In this document: positions 9,690-18,104 of the stretch, piece after piece
How the letters are laid out: the number at the start of each line of letters is the position of its first letter
How positions within the stretch are numbered: position 1 is the first letter of the stretch
Assembly: GCF_022482365.1 (NCBI RefSeq)
Contig: NZ_JAKVPE010000001.1
Location: 2,271,320 to 2,335,319, forward strand
Origin: Limosilactobacillus sp.
GTDB taxonomy: Bacteria; Bacillota; Bacilli; Lactobacillales; Lactobacillaceae
Length of the DNA: 64,000 nucleotides
Direction: 5' to 3'
Notes under the pieces: generated by a model
The model's database searches: none
Told to the model about the DNA's origin: nothing
What the model saw: only the letters and a program-made list of their open reading frames with translations
Program-made: the position numbers and the translations under genes

Positions 9690-11597
9690 ATGGCAAGTAT
9701 CTTAGTCTTCGGTGACTCGATTATGGCCGGATGGAACGGCAAAGAACGAGTTACAGAAACAGTTCCTCGGCAGATAGGGGAGATACTTGGCGCAACGGTC
9801 ACCAATTTGGCGGTTGATGGGACTCGGATTCATTCTGGCGGCCAAAGCCTTGAACAGCTTGTTGGAACTACTGATATGTCAGGCTATGACTTGGTGATGC
9901 TTGGTTACGGTACCAATGACTGGGGATACCAAGACGAGTCGCTTGACGATATGCGTCACGGGCTAGACTTCTTTAAGCAGAAACTCCAAGGCGAGAATCC
10001 CAATGCCAAGGTCTTCTATGAACTGCCGATGGAGCAGTTCGGGCTCAACTCAACAAGCCTTGATGATAAGAACAACAAGGGGATTAGCCAGAACGACGTG
10101 ATCAACTTTTTGAAGCAGTACGCGTCCGACAATGGCTGGGGATATTACGATTGGCGATCTGATCCATTGATCACTTATGCTAATCGTATGGAAGCCACCG
10201 GTGACAACGGATGGGGCCACCCAACTAACACAGTTATGGCGGAGATGGCTAAACGCTTAGCGGCGGCAATTAAGCCATACCTGAGCGGATCCAATGACAG
10301 TGACAGCATCATTGATAAGATGAAGCATTACAAGTATCTTTACTTTGGTTTTGACCCGGCTGGTGAGAATGCAAACGATTTGTGGCGGGCAATTGCTTGC
10401 CTTTGTGGATCCAATGACGCGATTCATTGGGACTTAATCGCTCACTTACCACAACTTGGAAACTATGTCCGGGACGGCAACATAGCTGTCTACGATGACT
10501 GGTACTACTTGGTTGGGACAACTTTTATGTACCGAACGAAAGACTTCCAAACTTTTGAAGAACTTGATGTCTCATTTCTCAAGAGGGACGGCTATAAAGA
10601 CATTTGGGCACCTGAATTCTTTACTGATCTTAACGGCAACTGGCACGTTATCTGGTGTGCAAACAACGGTTCGCGCCACGTCTATGTTGCTGATTTTGAT
10701 CCTGAAATGGGTACTACTACTAATACTTGGCAACAGGTTGACGAAGATGGCGGGATTGACCCCCATATCTGGACGCACAATGGTAAATACTATCTTTGGA
10801 TTGATGGCTACTGGATGTATGAGTCAGATAGCTATTTAGGGCCGTTTACGGAAGTTAAAACAAACATTCAGCATCCAGGGATTGATTGGACTAATGAAGG
10901 CGGAAAATGGAAGCAGACTGGTACTGATTGGTACGAGGGTGAGGCAACTTTACAAGTTGGCGACACCCTCTACTTCTATATGGATTTCATTAATGGCGAG
11001 GTCCCGGGCGTTCAGGATTCTGGACACATGGTGGTTCAGTCTTGCAAAGTTGACAATCTTGGTAGCTGGACGGGCCAACAGCGGGTCGTGTCCGACATCA
11101 ATATGCGGCATGGATCGTTTCTCAATCAAGTGGTGGAGCACAACACTGAACCGGTCAGCAACGTTGACTCGATCACGCTCCAGAAGCTGGACGATTGGAC
11201 GAAGATCAACACTGTTACCCGATCAAACTACACAATCAGCTTGGGCGGGCTCAATTCCATCTATCGGAAGCTGAGCAAGCTCATGGGCGATGACACCTAC
11301 ACGTCGCTCAAGGCGACCTATAAGAACCCAAGCGCGATGTTTAACCGGGCCAGTTGGCTCTATGTCGTCCACGTGCTAAACCAAATTGAACAAGAAACAA
11401 ATGAGGCCGTCAGCGTATTCCGCACTAACGACCTCGTTAACTTCAAGACTGGTGAAGAGGTTGAGTATCTTAGCCTGGCCAGCCCAACGAGATTGTTGAT
11501 CGACGCCAAGTACCAAGACGTCATCAGTCGAGACTGGTCAGCAATTCAAAACAAAATTAATGAGATGCTGGAAATTTTAAAGATTTTCCACATGTAG
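9690..11597 (+). CDS. SGNH hydrolase fused to GH43-like beta-propeller, phage appendage protein
   Basis: 635 residues. Residues 1-~205 are an SGNH/GDSL esterase: GDSIMAGW (nucleophile Ser10), GTNDW (Asn76) and GWGHPT (His177). Residues ~210-480 resemble a five-bladed GH43-type propeller: RDGNIAVYDDWYYLVGT (Asp262), IWAPEFF, GIDPHIW (Asp357) and WYEGEATL (Glu416), matching the usual three acidic catalytic positions. The C-terminal ~150 residues are helical and likely anchor the protein. In the family, SGNH enzymes deacylate glycans and GH43 enzymes cleave arabinose- or xylose-type sugars. A phage version could de-acetylate and bind or cut wall or exopolysaccharide; that role is inferred. Confidence 0.82.
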   Translation: MASILVFGDSIMAGWNGKERVTETVPRQIGEILGATVTNLAVDGTRIHSGGQSLEQLVGTTDMSGYDLVMLGYGTNDWGYQDESLDDMRHGLDFFKQKLQGENPNAKVFYELPMEQFGLNSTSLDDKNNKGISQNDVINFLKQYASDNGWGYYDWRSDPLITYANRMEATGDNGWGHPTNTVMAEMAKRLAAAIKPYLSGSNDSDSIIDKMKHYKYLYFGFDPAGENANDLWRAIACLCGSNDAIHWDLIAHLPQLGNYVRDGNIAVYDDWYYLVGTTFMYRTKDFQTFEELDVSFLKRDGYKDIWAPEFFTDLNGNWHVIWCANNGSRHVYVADFDPEMGTTTNTWQQVDEDGGIDPHIWTHNGKYYLWIDGYWMYESDSYLGPFTEVKTNIQHPGIDWTNEGGKWKQTGTDWYEGEATLQVGDTLYFYMDFINGEVPGVQDSGHMVVQSCKVDNLGSWTGQQRVVSDINMRHGSFLNQVVEHNTEPVSNVDSITLQKLDDWTKINTVTRSNYTISLGGLNSIYRKLSKLMGDDTYTSLKATYKNPSAMFNRASWLYVVHVLNQIEQETNEAVSVFRTNDLVNFKTGEEVEYLSLASPTRLLIDAKYQDVISRDWSAIQNKINEMLEILKIFHM

Positions 11598-11611
11598 AAA
11601 GGAGATAGAAA

Positions 11612-12712
11612 ATGGCAATCAGAGATTATCTGGTCATTGACATCGCCAAACCGGTGCAAACCTTCGCCAACCTTAGCGACTACTTCCGTGGCCGTGTGGG
11701 TGATGCTGAGGCTTACTGCAAATTGTGGATCAAGTTTGGCACCCGGCCGATCGATATGACTAATAAAAAACTGCGCTTTGAAGGTGACGACCCAAACAAT
11801 ACGCCGTTTGTTGATGCTGGCCGGTTTGACGCTGGTGACGATGGTGACATCCAAATGGGTATGATCACCTTCTACTTCCCTAAGGGGATCTTCCAAGTAG
11901 AAGGGAAGTGGCAACACGCCTTCTTTAAGTTACAGGACCAGAAGGGGTCTGACATCTCATCGGTCGACCTGGACCTACAAGTGTTGCCAAACAACGTCGA
12001 GATGGGAATCAATATTCACGCCTTCGACGGTGATCTGGAAGCGCTGAAGAAGAAGATCAATCAGGCTATCCGGGAGATGAACGCCCAACAGTTGCTCAAT
12101 CAGATTGAGAGCATGAAGACGACGGTTGGTGCTTACACCGACTTGATCGCTCGGAACCAAATCCTTAACAAGCCCGACACCATCAAGTTGATCAATGACC
12201 AGATCGCACAGGAATCGGCCAAACTTGATAGCAAGATGAGTTCGTTGAGTAATCAGCTCAATGGCAGCATGAGCGATCTGCGCAAATCTGTTGATGCTGC
12301 CGGCTGGCACTACAAGGGCTTGCACCCGACGCTAATTAACGGAGCTACTGGCTGGATTACTATGGATCTTACTTATAACGATACAGTTTATATCGTCCGC
12401 TACTTTGGCTGGATTAAGGTCCCCGGGAATACGTTCTTTATTAATTTCACCACCAATCCTCTAACGCAGTACCTTGATCTAACCAATCATACTATCTATG
12501 GCACGATGATGATGGCTGGGGACGGCGATGCGGCTACTAAAGGATATGGCCGGGTTATCGCTGGTGTACAGCCCGACCCTAGTCAGGGCCAGGCTTTAGG
12601 TCTCTGGTCGAGCGTTGCGGCACCCTTGAATGGGATCAACAACAGTAGCACTTATCAAGGCTTGCTCAACTTGATGATCATGGGCCCACGCTGGGAGCTT
12701 CATAACGTCTAG
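11612..12712 (+). CDS. BppU-family phage baseplate upper protein
   Basis: 366 residues, ATG after AGAAAGGAGAT. The N-terminal ~130 residues match the BppU N-terminal domain of lactococcal and lactobacillar phages (IKFGTRPIDMTNKKLRFEG, GMITFYFPKGIFQVEGKW). BppU links the Dit hub to receptor-binding trimers. Residues ~135-225 form a coiled coil (QLLNQIESMKTTVGAYTDL, SKMSSLSNQLNG). The C-terminal ~140 residues are a compact beta domain, probably the receptor-contact or trimerisation head. It lies in the baseplate gene block. Confidence 0.8.
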   Translation: MAIRDYLVIDIAKPVQTFANLSDYFRGRVGDAEAYCKLWIKFGTRPIDMTNKKLRFEGDDPNNTPFVDAGRFDAGDDGDIQMGMITFYFPKGIFQVEGKWQHAFFKLQDQKGSDISSVDLDLQVLPNNVEMGINIHAFDGDLEALKKKINQAIREMNAQQLLNQIESMKTTVGAYTDLIARNQILNKPDTIKLINDQIAQESAKLDSKMSSLSNQLNGSMSDLRKSVDAAGWHYKGLHPTLINGATGWITMDLTYNDTVYIVRYFGWIKVPGNTFFINFTTNPLTQYLDLTNHTIYGTMMMAGDGDAATKGYGRVIAGVQPDPSQGQALGLWSSVAAPLNGINNSSTYQGLLNLMIMGPRWELHNV

Positions 12713-12724
12713 GAGGTGAACTGG

Positions 12725-13330
12725 ATGAATAATAACGAGGTACAGATTTGGTACTACGATGTGGCCCAAAATGGCATATACACAGGGACTGATCTAGTCC
12801 CCGCCAATCACGTCGTCAAGGCTGGTGAAACCTTCATTCGACCAGAAGATGGCCTAAACTGGCCGTTTTACTTCGTAGCAGATAAGCAACGCTGGATCGG
12901 AACGCCTGATGATCAGTGGGTCAATCCGCGTGCTGAGAAAGTACGGCCGGACTTGCGGCAACGAGCTATGGCTTCCCTGATGAAGGAAGTGGCCGACATG
13001 AAGACCGACCAGAGCCAAGCTAAGCTCAACGTTGGCTTTATGAAGCAGGTCGCCCAGCTGTCGATCACTAATGCCACTCAGGACAAGCTCAATGCTTCCC
13101 TGATGAAGCAAGTCGCTCAGGACAAGCTCGACAAGGCTACCCAAGCGAAGGTTAACGCTGATGCTATGAAGGATATCGCGGCCCTGAAGATCCAGGTCAA
13201 GCAGCTAGCAGCACCGGATCCGCAGCCAAGCGAGAGTACAAGTGAATCACTAAGTACTTCACTGAGCGCCAGCACATCGCTGAGCGAGTCATTAAGCACG
13301 TCACAATCACTGGAAGGAGATAACCAATAA
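12725..13330 (+). CDS. Phage tail protein with repeated helical units and Ser/Thr-rich tail
   Basis: 201 residues from ATG 12725, eight bases after AGGAGG; an upstream GTG at 12716 overlaps the ribosome site. The N-terminal ~75 residues (WYYDVAQNGIYTG, aromatic-rich) resemble small phage domains that follow BppU. Residues ~85-165 contain four related helical units around KLNxxxMKxVAQ. The end is a Ser/Thr/Leu-rich tract (SESLSTSLSAS type) like a spacer. Its last base overlaps the start of the next gene (TAATG). Function unknown; a structural role is inferred. Confidence 0.72.
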   Translation: MNNNEVQIWYYDVAQNGIYTGTDLVPANHVVKAGETFIRPEDGLNWPFYFVADKQRWIGTPDDQWVNPRAEKVRPDLRQRAMASLMKEVADMKTDQSQAKLNVGFMKQVAQLSITNATQDKLNASLMKQVAQDKLDKATQAKVNADAMKDIAALKIQVKQLAAPDPQPSESTSESLSTSLSASTSLSESLSTSQSLEGDNQ

Positions 13331-13476
13331 TGTTTGATATCTACAAGAGTTACTACGAAATGGGTCTCTTCACTAAGGCCGACATGGACAACTTCGTACT
13401 CGCCGGCATGCTGAGTGCCGAAGATGAAGCCAAGATCGTCACGCCAGCTAAGGAAGAAGCAACTGCTCAAGCCTAG
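13330..13476 (+). CDS. XkdX-family small phage protein
   Basis: A 48-residue product whose ATG overlaps the upstream stop as TAATG. The pattern YKSYYEMGLFTKADMDNFV followed by AGMLSAEDEAKI fits the XkdX family (YxxGLYxxxDxxxFVxxGxIxxEEY), a short protein found next to tail fibre genes in Bacillus and lactobacillus phages. The family has no established function. It ends the first appendage transcription block, ahead of a hairpin at 13526-13558. Confidence 0.78.
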   Translation: MFDIYKSYYEMGLFTKADMDNFVLAGMLSAEDEAKIVTPAKEEATAQA

Positions 13477-13525
13477 CTAGTACGTCACTGAGTCGCCACT
13501 GAAAGTTAACAGTACAATTATCATG

Positions 13526-13558
13526 AGCCTGCAGGTCGTCCCTGTGGGCTTTTGTTTT
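13526..13558 (+). terminator. Intrinsic terminator-like hairpin inside the tail block
   Basis: AGCCTGCAGG, a short loop, then CCCTGTGGGCT followed by TTTTGTTTT. It separates the BppU/XkdX genes from the collagen-like genes. Partial read-through would give lower expression of the downstream group. Confidence 0.5.
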
Positions 13559-13590
13559 GGGCGGCTTTGCCACACAGAAAGGAGAAGGAT

Positions 13591-14898
13591 ATGCGTAGTC
13601 TTACTTTACAAGACGGCAACTGGAGCCAGTGGAAGTTCGGCGATACCGATGCAGTAATGACCTTCGACGCCCGAACGGACGGCAACGTGCCTGACTTCGC
13701 TGACTCCGTGCTGACCTTCCACCTGGCCCTGGCCACGAACGACAAGGAAAAGCCGGGTGACTACGAAGCCAGTGCGCCCGGCTATGTCGACACCACCGGC
13801 AAGCTGGCCCAGCTGCACACGTCTGACCTGACGAGCCTGGAGCCAGCCACCTATGCCGTTGAACTTTGGTTGACTGACAAGACCACTCAGAAGGTCAGCG
13901 TCTACCCGTCGGATGGATTCGTCTTCTTCACGATTGACGAGAACACCATGCACGTCAGTGACATCACCAACATCTCAACCAAGACCATCCAAGCGGTCTA
14001 CGACGAGTTGCTGCAGAAGATCAACGCCTTCAAGACGGGGGTCCCTGGTAAGGATGGCCAGACGCCAAAGCTGAAAGCCGGTACGGTCACCAAGCTTGAT
14101 CCTAGTGTCCAGCCAACCTACACATTGACACCGGACGCAACGGACCCGAACACGTATGTTATCGACTTCGGGATCCCGGCCGGTCAGCAAGGGCAACCCG
14201 GCAAAGACGGAAAGAGTGCTATCCAGCCGATCTTCAACATTGCCAAGACGGATACTTTGCAACCTGGTGCTTCAGCTACTGTCTCCGTTCAGGCCAGCAC
14301 GGACCTGTCCAACTTCGACTTCACATTTGGAATCCCAACGGGGCCAACTGGCCCAGCTGGTAAGGACTTCCATCTAGCTAAGACCTACAAGTCGATCAAA
14401 GAGATGAATGATAGTAAAGGTGACGGGCTAGTCACCGGCGATTACGTCATGATTTCTTCAGACGTCAACGACGAAGATAACGGGAAACTTTACTTCTTTG
14501 ATGGCACAGTCTTTGCTCTCAAGGCAGATCTGTCGGGCCCACAAGGCGCAACGGGTGTGGCTCCGGAATTCTCCAGCATCAAAGCGACTCGCTTAGCGGC
14601 GGACGCCGAACCAACTGCCACAATCAGCAAAGCTGAGAACGGGACCTACATCGCAACGTTTGGTATTCCGTCGGCAGTTAATGACACGGAGAAGCAAACG
14701 ATTGCCGACCTTCAGAAGACAGTCAAGGAACTGTCCGACCAGGTCAAAGCATTAACGTCTGGGCAGAAGTCGGATCAGCCGGCTAAGAGCGACACCCCTG
14801 CTTCAAGTGCTAGCTCGGCTGGGAGCACCACCCCTGTAGCACCAACTAGCAGTGCATCGGCGTCTAGTGCCCAACCTGCTGCTAGCACGGCCGGTTAA
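13591..14898 (+). CDS. BppU-like baseplate protein with collagen-like segments and Ser/Ala-rich tail
   Basis: 435 residues from ATG 13591 (AGAAAGGAGA upstream; a longer frame from 13552 lacks a good site). The N-terminal ~140 residues form a BppU-type domain (DTDAVMTFDARTDG, LTFHLALA). Short Gly-X-Y stretches follow (GQQGQPGKDGKS, GPTGPAGKDF), then a ~65-residue beta module (LAKTYKSIKEMND to LSGPQGATG) that recurs in the protein at 15532. After a coiled coil, the C-terminus is Ser/Ala/Thr-rich low complexity. Likely a trimeric baseplate component; which part meets the receptor cannot be told. Confidence 0.75.
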   Translation: MRSLTLQDGNWSQWKFGDTDAVMTFDARTDGNVPDFADSVLTFHLALATNDKEKPGDYEASAPGYVDTTGKLAQLHTSDLTSLEPATYAVELWLTDKTTQKVSVYPSDGFVFFTIDENTMHVSDITNISTKTIQAVYDELLQKINAFKTGVPGKDGQTPKLKAGTVTKLDPSVQPTYTLTPDATDPNTYVIDFGIPAGQQGQPGKDGKSAIQPIFNIAKTDTLQPGASATVSVQASTDLSNFDFTFGIPTGPTGPAGKDFHLAKTYKSIKEMNDSKGDGLVTGDYVMISSDVNDEDNGKLYFFDGTVFALKADLSGPQGATGVAPEFSSIKATRLAADAEPTATISKAENGTYIATFGIPSAVNDTEKQTIADLQKTVKELSDQVKALTSGQKSDQPAKSDTPASSASSAGSTTPVAPTSSASASSAQPAASTAG

Positions 14899-14909
14899 GG
14901 GGTGATCGG

Positions 14910-15548
14910 ATGAATGATGTACAAGTGATTGACACGCTTATCCAGAAGCGCACTGAAGGGGTACAGCGGTATCGTTTCAGCCTGATCCAGGATGACGTGG
15001 CAGCCATGCCGGACGACCGTTGCACATACACGGCTACCCTAGCGACTGAAGAGAGCCTGATCAAGAAGGTTGACATGAAGATCGTACAGGGAAGCCTGGT
15101 GCAGTTCGATTCTGACCAGATCGCGGACGTGCCAGCTGGTGTCTACCGGCTAGAAATCTGGGAGACAGTCAATGACGCGATCCATGCGATCTTCCCATCT
15201 GACCGGGTGCTCAAGTTCCGGGTCCTGGAAAACACGATGGATCTGCCACAAGGCACCATCAGTTCACTGACTCTCGACCAGTTTGAGAAGCGATTCGACG
15301 ACCTGGCCAAGAAGTTCAGTACTGGTTCCTTTGAAGCCCCGCGCTTCACAGTGGGCAAGACGGTAACGGCCGAACCCGGCCAACCGGCAACAGTGGAAAT
15401 GATTACTAGTGAGGATGGATCAGTGGTTACCGTCAATTATTCAATCCCGAAAGGAGAAAAGGGCGACACGTGGGAACCATATGTTGCTGAAGACGGCCAC
15501 TGGCACATTAGATTAAAGGAGGACAAGAAACATGGCACTTCAAACTGA
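14910..15548 (+). CDS. BppU-like phage baseplate protein, short paralog
   Basis: 212 residues. The N-terminal ~110 residues parallel the BppU-type domain of the preceding gene ([38 protein letters not shown], then [14 protein letters not shown]). The end carries [21 protein letters not shown], a motif shared with the end of the next protein. The stop overlaps the next start by 17 bases, so the two are probably translated together. Catalytic residues are absent; a structural baseplate role is inferred. Confidence 0.7.
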   Translation: MNDVQVIDTLIQKRTEGVQRYRFSLIQDDVAAMPDDRCTYTATLATEESLIKKVDMKIVQGSLVQFDSDQIADVPAGVYRLEIWETVNDAIHAIFPSDRVLKFRVLENTMDLPQGTISSLTLDQFEKRFDDLAKKFSTGSFEAPRFTVGKTVTAEPGQPATVEMITSEDGSVVTVNYSIPKGEKGDTWEPYVAEDGHWHIRLKEDKKHGTSN

Positions 15549-16077
15549 TATTGATTTGGGCGTACTTGCACGAGGACCCAAAGGTGAAACTGGGGCAACG
15601 GGTCCCCAAGGCCCTGCCGGTAAAGATGGGGCCCAAGGGCCAGAAGGCCCACGGGGACAGCAAGGCGATCGCGGCCCACAAGGTGAACAAGGCCCAGCAG
15701 GTAAGGGCTTCTCAATCACGAAGACCTACCCAAGCGTCGCTGCTATGAACGCTGGATTCGCAACCGACCTGACCGACGGCGATTTCTGCATCATTGCAAG
15801 CTCAGCCACTGACCCAACTACTGATCCGGACAACGCCAAACTCTATGTTCGTGCCGGTGACTCTATCAAGCTGGTCACGGATATGTCTGGTGCCCAAGGT
15901 ATGAAGGGTGATCAAGGCCCACAAGGCCCTAAGGGTGACCAAGGCCAGGCTGGTGCTGAAGGTAAGCAGGGCCCACAAGGTGAGCGTGGGGCTACCGGCT
16001 TCACTTACCAGCCATACATCGCCGATGACGGCAATTGGCACGTTAAACTGGTTAATCCTGACGACTCTATTAATTAA
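15532..16077 (+). CDS. Collagen-like phage tail protein
   Basis: 181 residues, AAAGGAGG ribosome site. It starts with [17 protein letters not shown] and has two Gly-X-Y collagen-like tracts (residues ~14-58 and ~122-154) around a ~65-residue module ([15 protein letters not shown] to DMSGAQG) that recurs in the protein at 13591. The end, [15 protein letters not shown], matches the end of the preceding protein. Collagen-like tracts in phage tails form trimeric rods. Repeat-rich DNA here can expand or shrink by recombination. Confidence 0.78.
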   Translation: MALQTDIDLGVLARGPKGETGATGPQGPAGKDGAQGPEGPRGQQGDRGPQGEQGPAGKGFSITKTYPSVAAMNAGFATDLTDGDFCIIASSATDPTTDPDNAKLYVRAGDSIKLVTDMSGAQGMKGDQGPQGPKGDQGQAGAEGKQGPQGERGATGFTYQPYIADDGNWHVKLVNPDDSIN

Positions 16078-16089
16078 GGCGGTAGTCAT

Positions 16090-16257
16090 ATGGCTGATAA
16101 AAACTTACCCAGCGACATTGATTTAGGCGTACCAGCTCGTGGCCCGGCCGGTAAAGATGGTAAAAGCCCGGTACGTGGACAGGACTACTGGACTCAAGCC
16201 GACCAAGACGCTATCAAGCAGTGGATCGAAGACGCAATTCTTAATGGTAAATGGTGA
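16090..16257 (+). CDS. Small collagen-like phage protein (55 aa)
   Basis: ATG at 16090. The first residues (SDIDLGVPARGPAGKDGKS) copy the start of the preceding protein, and the rest (VRGQDYWTQADQDAIKQWI, ending NGKW) is a short helical motif common at ends of phage fibre proteins. It may be an independent small protein or a cut-down relic of a larger collagen-like gene. It is intact, with start and stop. Confidence 0.62.
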   Translation: MADKNLPSDIDLGVPARGPAGKDGKSPVRGQDYWTQADQDAIKQWIEDAILNGKW

Positions 16258-16289
16258 TTTTAAAGTTTTTATATAAAGGTGGATAACAT

Positions 16290-16928
16290 ATGCAAACGAA
16301 CACGTATAATGCTATTGTTCATTATTACCCTAGCGATAATCCTCCGGATTATTGGGGATTTCTATATTTACAATCAGCCATTAGCAAGGGGACATCGGTT
16401 AATATTATATTTGAATTTCCTTTTGAAATAACTGGTATTAGTTATGTTGAAGGCGAAGATAGCAACGGCCATGATCAAGTGCTACCGAATTCTGATATTA
16501 AAATTAGTGGAAGTAGAATAACTTGGAATGGTCTAACTACTCAGGACTGGGATAATATATATATTGATGTGTATGGGCCTAACACAGGAAGTACAACTCC
16601 GACCATGACTAAATGTCTTGTTACTATAACAACTGGAACAACTAAGGTATCTTTAAATGACCAATTTTCTGATATTGCAGGTGCTTATACATGCTTAGCT
16701 GATGCTTATAGAACGTATTTTAAAACTACCAATAAATATTCAATTGACGATATGATTGCAGCTTTGAGTGGGTCTTCTTCTGGCGGTCAAACAGGTGGGT
16801 ATACAGGAACAGATTTAGATTCAAAGATGAAGACATTAGCTGATAAAAGTCGTAGTTATTTTAATACAACTGGTAGTTTATCTATTAAGGATATGATTCA
16901 TCTTTTTGAAAAGAAATTAAATTCTTAA
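16290..16928 (+). CDS. AT-rich phage protein, putative receptor-binding/adhesin, possibly truncated
   Basis: 212 residues, AAGGTGG site upstream. Not a family I recognise. The first ~115 residues look like a beta-sandwich (IIFEFPFEITGISYV, SGSRITWNG). The C-terminal part has two copies of a helix unit (LADAYRTYFKTTNKYSIDDMI and LADKSRSYFNTTGSLSIKDMI) seen in tail adhesins. The gene is visibly richer in A/T than its neighbours, a sign of recent transfer. After the stop the same frame stays open to about 17037 with Gly/Ser/Thr-rich coding, so the stop may be a premature one in a once longer protein. Confidence 0.65.
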   Translation: MQTNTYNAIVHYYPSDNPPDYWGFLYLQSAISKGTSVNIIFEFPFEITGISYVEGEDSNGHDQVLPNSDIKISGSRITWNGLTTQDWDNIYIDVYGPNTGSTTPTMTKCLVTITTGTTKVSLNDQFSDIAGAYTCLADAYRTYFKTTNKYSIDDMIAALSGSSSGGQTGGYTGTDLDSKMKTLADKSRSYFNTTGSLSIKDMIHLFEKKLNS

Positions 16929-17662
16929 GGTGGTAGCACGACAGGTGAATCTACTGTTGGTGGTTTTACCCAATCAGTTTCTAGTGCTACTCAACCAATA
17001 CAACCAGTGGCCAACTCCGTTACTGAAGGGACCTGATGATCCAAAGTACGGTGAAGGCAAGCATATAGACTACTGGTTCGACCCATTCCAAGGCCCATCA
17101 ATGCCAGTTCTTGACGGTGAGGCAGAACAAACCTTTGTCGCACATGATATTAAAGTAGAAAGCCAGCAGGACGGAACCCTGCTGGTAAATGCAAAATAGA
17201 AGGTAAGGAGATGGAAATTCTCCTTTCAAAATTTAACCGTGACCCGGGCCTGCGTGGAAAGCTGTGCCACGTGCCTCCTCTAACAAAGACGGTATAACAA
17301 TTTATATAGCTGGGTACAAACTAGAAGAAGGTAGTGTAGCTACTCCATGGACACCAGCACTAGAAGACGTAGGGGTCAAATAGCCTTAAAGCGCTAGAAG
17401 AACAGACACAAGACATTAAATAATAAAAAAGAATGGAGGCGAAATCGCCTCTCAAGTTAACGAGCCCGATTGCTTTGATGGGCAAAGGTCGGTCATTCAC
17501 ATTCCGCTGAAAATTGGTGTCGAGTCTACTCAAGACCTGACGCTATCTAAAACCGAACTTACGGGTGGAAACTTGAATTTATACATCATCTGCCAGAGTG
17601 CAAGCACGGTTCAGATTGATGTATCTAAGAGCTATATCGAGATTGTAACTGAAGAAAATTAA
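16929..17662 (+). pseudogene. Decayed tail-fibre gene remnants
   Basis: No intact gene is convincing here. In order: an in-frame continuation of the previous gene (GGSTTGESTVGG...) ending near 17037; a fragment ending at 17199 that contains YWFDPFQGPSMPVLDGE; a piece around 17282-17383 encoding IAGYKLEEGSVATPWTPALED, a signature near the end of lactobacillus phage fibre proteins; and a last piece to 17662 ending SKSYIEIVTEEN, readable only across a frame change near 17500. These look like leftovers of fibre genes after repeated recombination. Confidence 0.6.
17425..17475 (+). repeat. Hairpin module, diverged copy of 20132-20180
   Basis: GGAGGCGAAATCGCCTC is a perfect hairpin, followed by GTTAAC and AGCCCGA. 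The same order (GGAGGTGAACTCCTC, GTTAAC, AGCCCGAC) occurs after the endolysin gene at 20144-20180. The two copies bracket the lysis genes. Confidence 0.5.
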
Positions 17663-17663
17663 C

Positions 17664-17694
17664 CAGCCTGACTAGAGTAATCTAGCCGGGCTTT
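17664..17694 (+). terminator. Terminator before the lysis genes
   Basis: AGCCTGACTAGA, loop GTAA, TCTAGCCGGGCT, then TTAT. It is 26/32 identical to the terminator after the endolysin, with mostly compensating changes in the stem. The T run is short, so read-through into the lysis genes is likely. Confidence 0.6.
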
Positions 17695-17717
17695 ATCTAT
17701 AGAAAGGGGGCGAGGCG

Positions 17718-18104
17718 ATGCATCGACACGCACAGCAAGCGATTAACGGTTTCGAGACCTTCGTCGTGGGCATCTTCATGCTCTTTCAGCACACGTGGAT
17801 CCGTGACGACCCACACAGTCCAGTGATGCACACCGTCCACCATTTTGCTGACCCCTACTGGGTCGCAATCTTCATCACGGCTGGCGTCATTGCAATCGCC
17901 GTGAGCTTTATCCCTAGCGCCAAATGGGCCCATTATGCAGTTAATCTGCTCTTGGGCGCCTGTTGGGCGGCGTACTTCGTAGCCTTCGTGCTTCAGGACC
18001 TGCACTTTGGCCCAGGAGTACATCTGGGGACGATCTTGTCAGCGTTTGTTTTCATTCACGTCTTGTATGACGCCTACGCTACAGGAAGAAGGGACCGGTC
18101 ATGA
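17718..18104 (+). CDS. Phage membrane protein upstream of holin, unknown function
   Basis: 128 residues, AAAGGGGG site. Three hydrophobic stretches (about residues 12-26, 47-66 and 76-120 in part) predict a small multi-span membrane protein with many His residues. The position at the head of the lysis genes suggests a role in lysis timing or superinfection exclusion, but no family is recognised. The stop overlaps the next start (ATGA). Confidence 0.68.
   Translation: MHRHAQQAINGFETFVVGIFMLFQHTWIRDDPHSPVMHTVHHFADPYWVAIFITAGVIAIAVSFIPSAKWAHYAVNLLLGACWAAYFVAFVLQDLHFGPGVHLGTILSAFVFIHVLYDAYATGRRDRS

Noticed and set aside
13200..16080. Repeat-rich stretch considered as a CRISPR array or tandem DNA repeat
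   Set aside because: Repeats are Gly-X-Y and Ser-rich codons of tail proteins without regular spacers.
16930..17199. 89-codon + strand frame after the AT-rich phage gene
   Set aside because: Its first ~30 residues read an out-of-frame version of Gly/Ser/Thr-rich coding from the previous gene; only the end looks real. Treated as part of a remnant.
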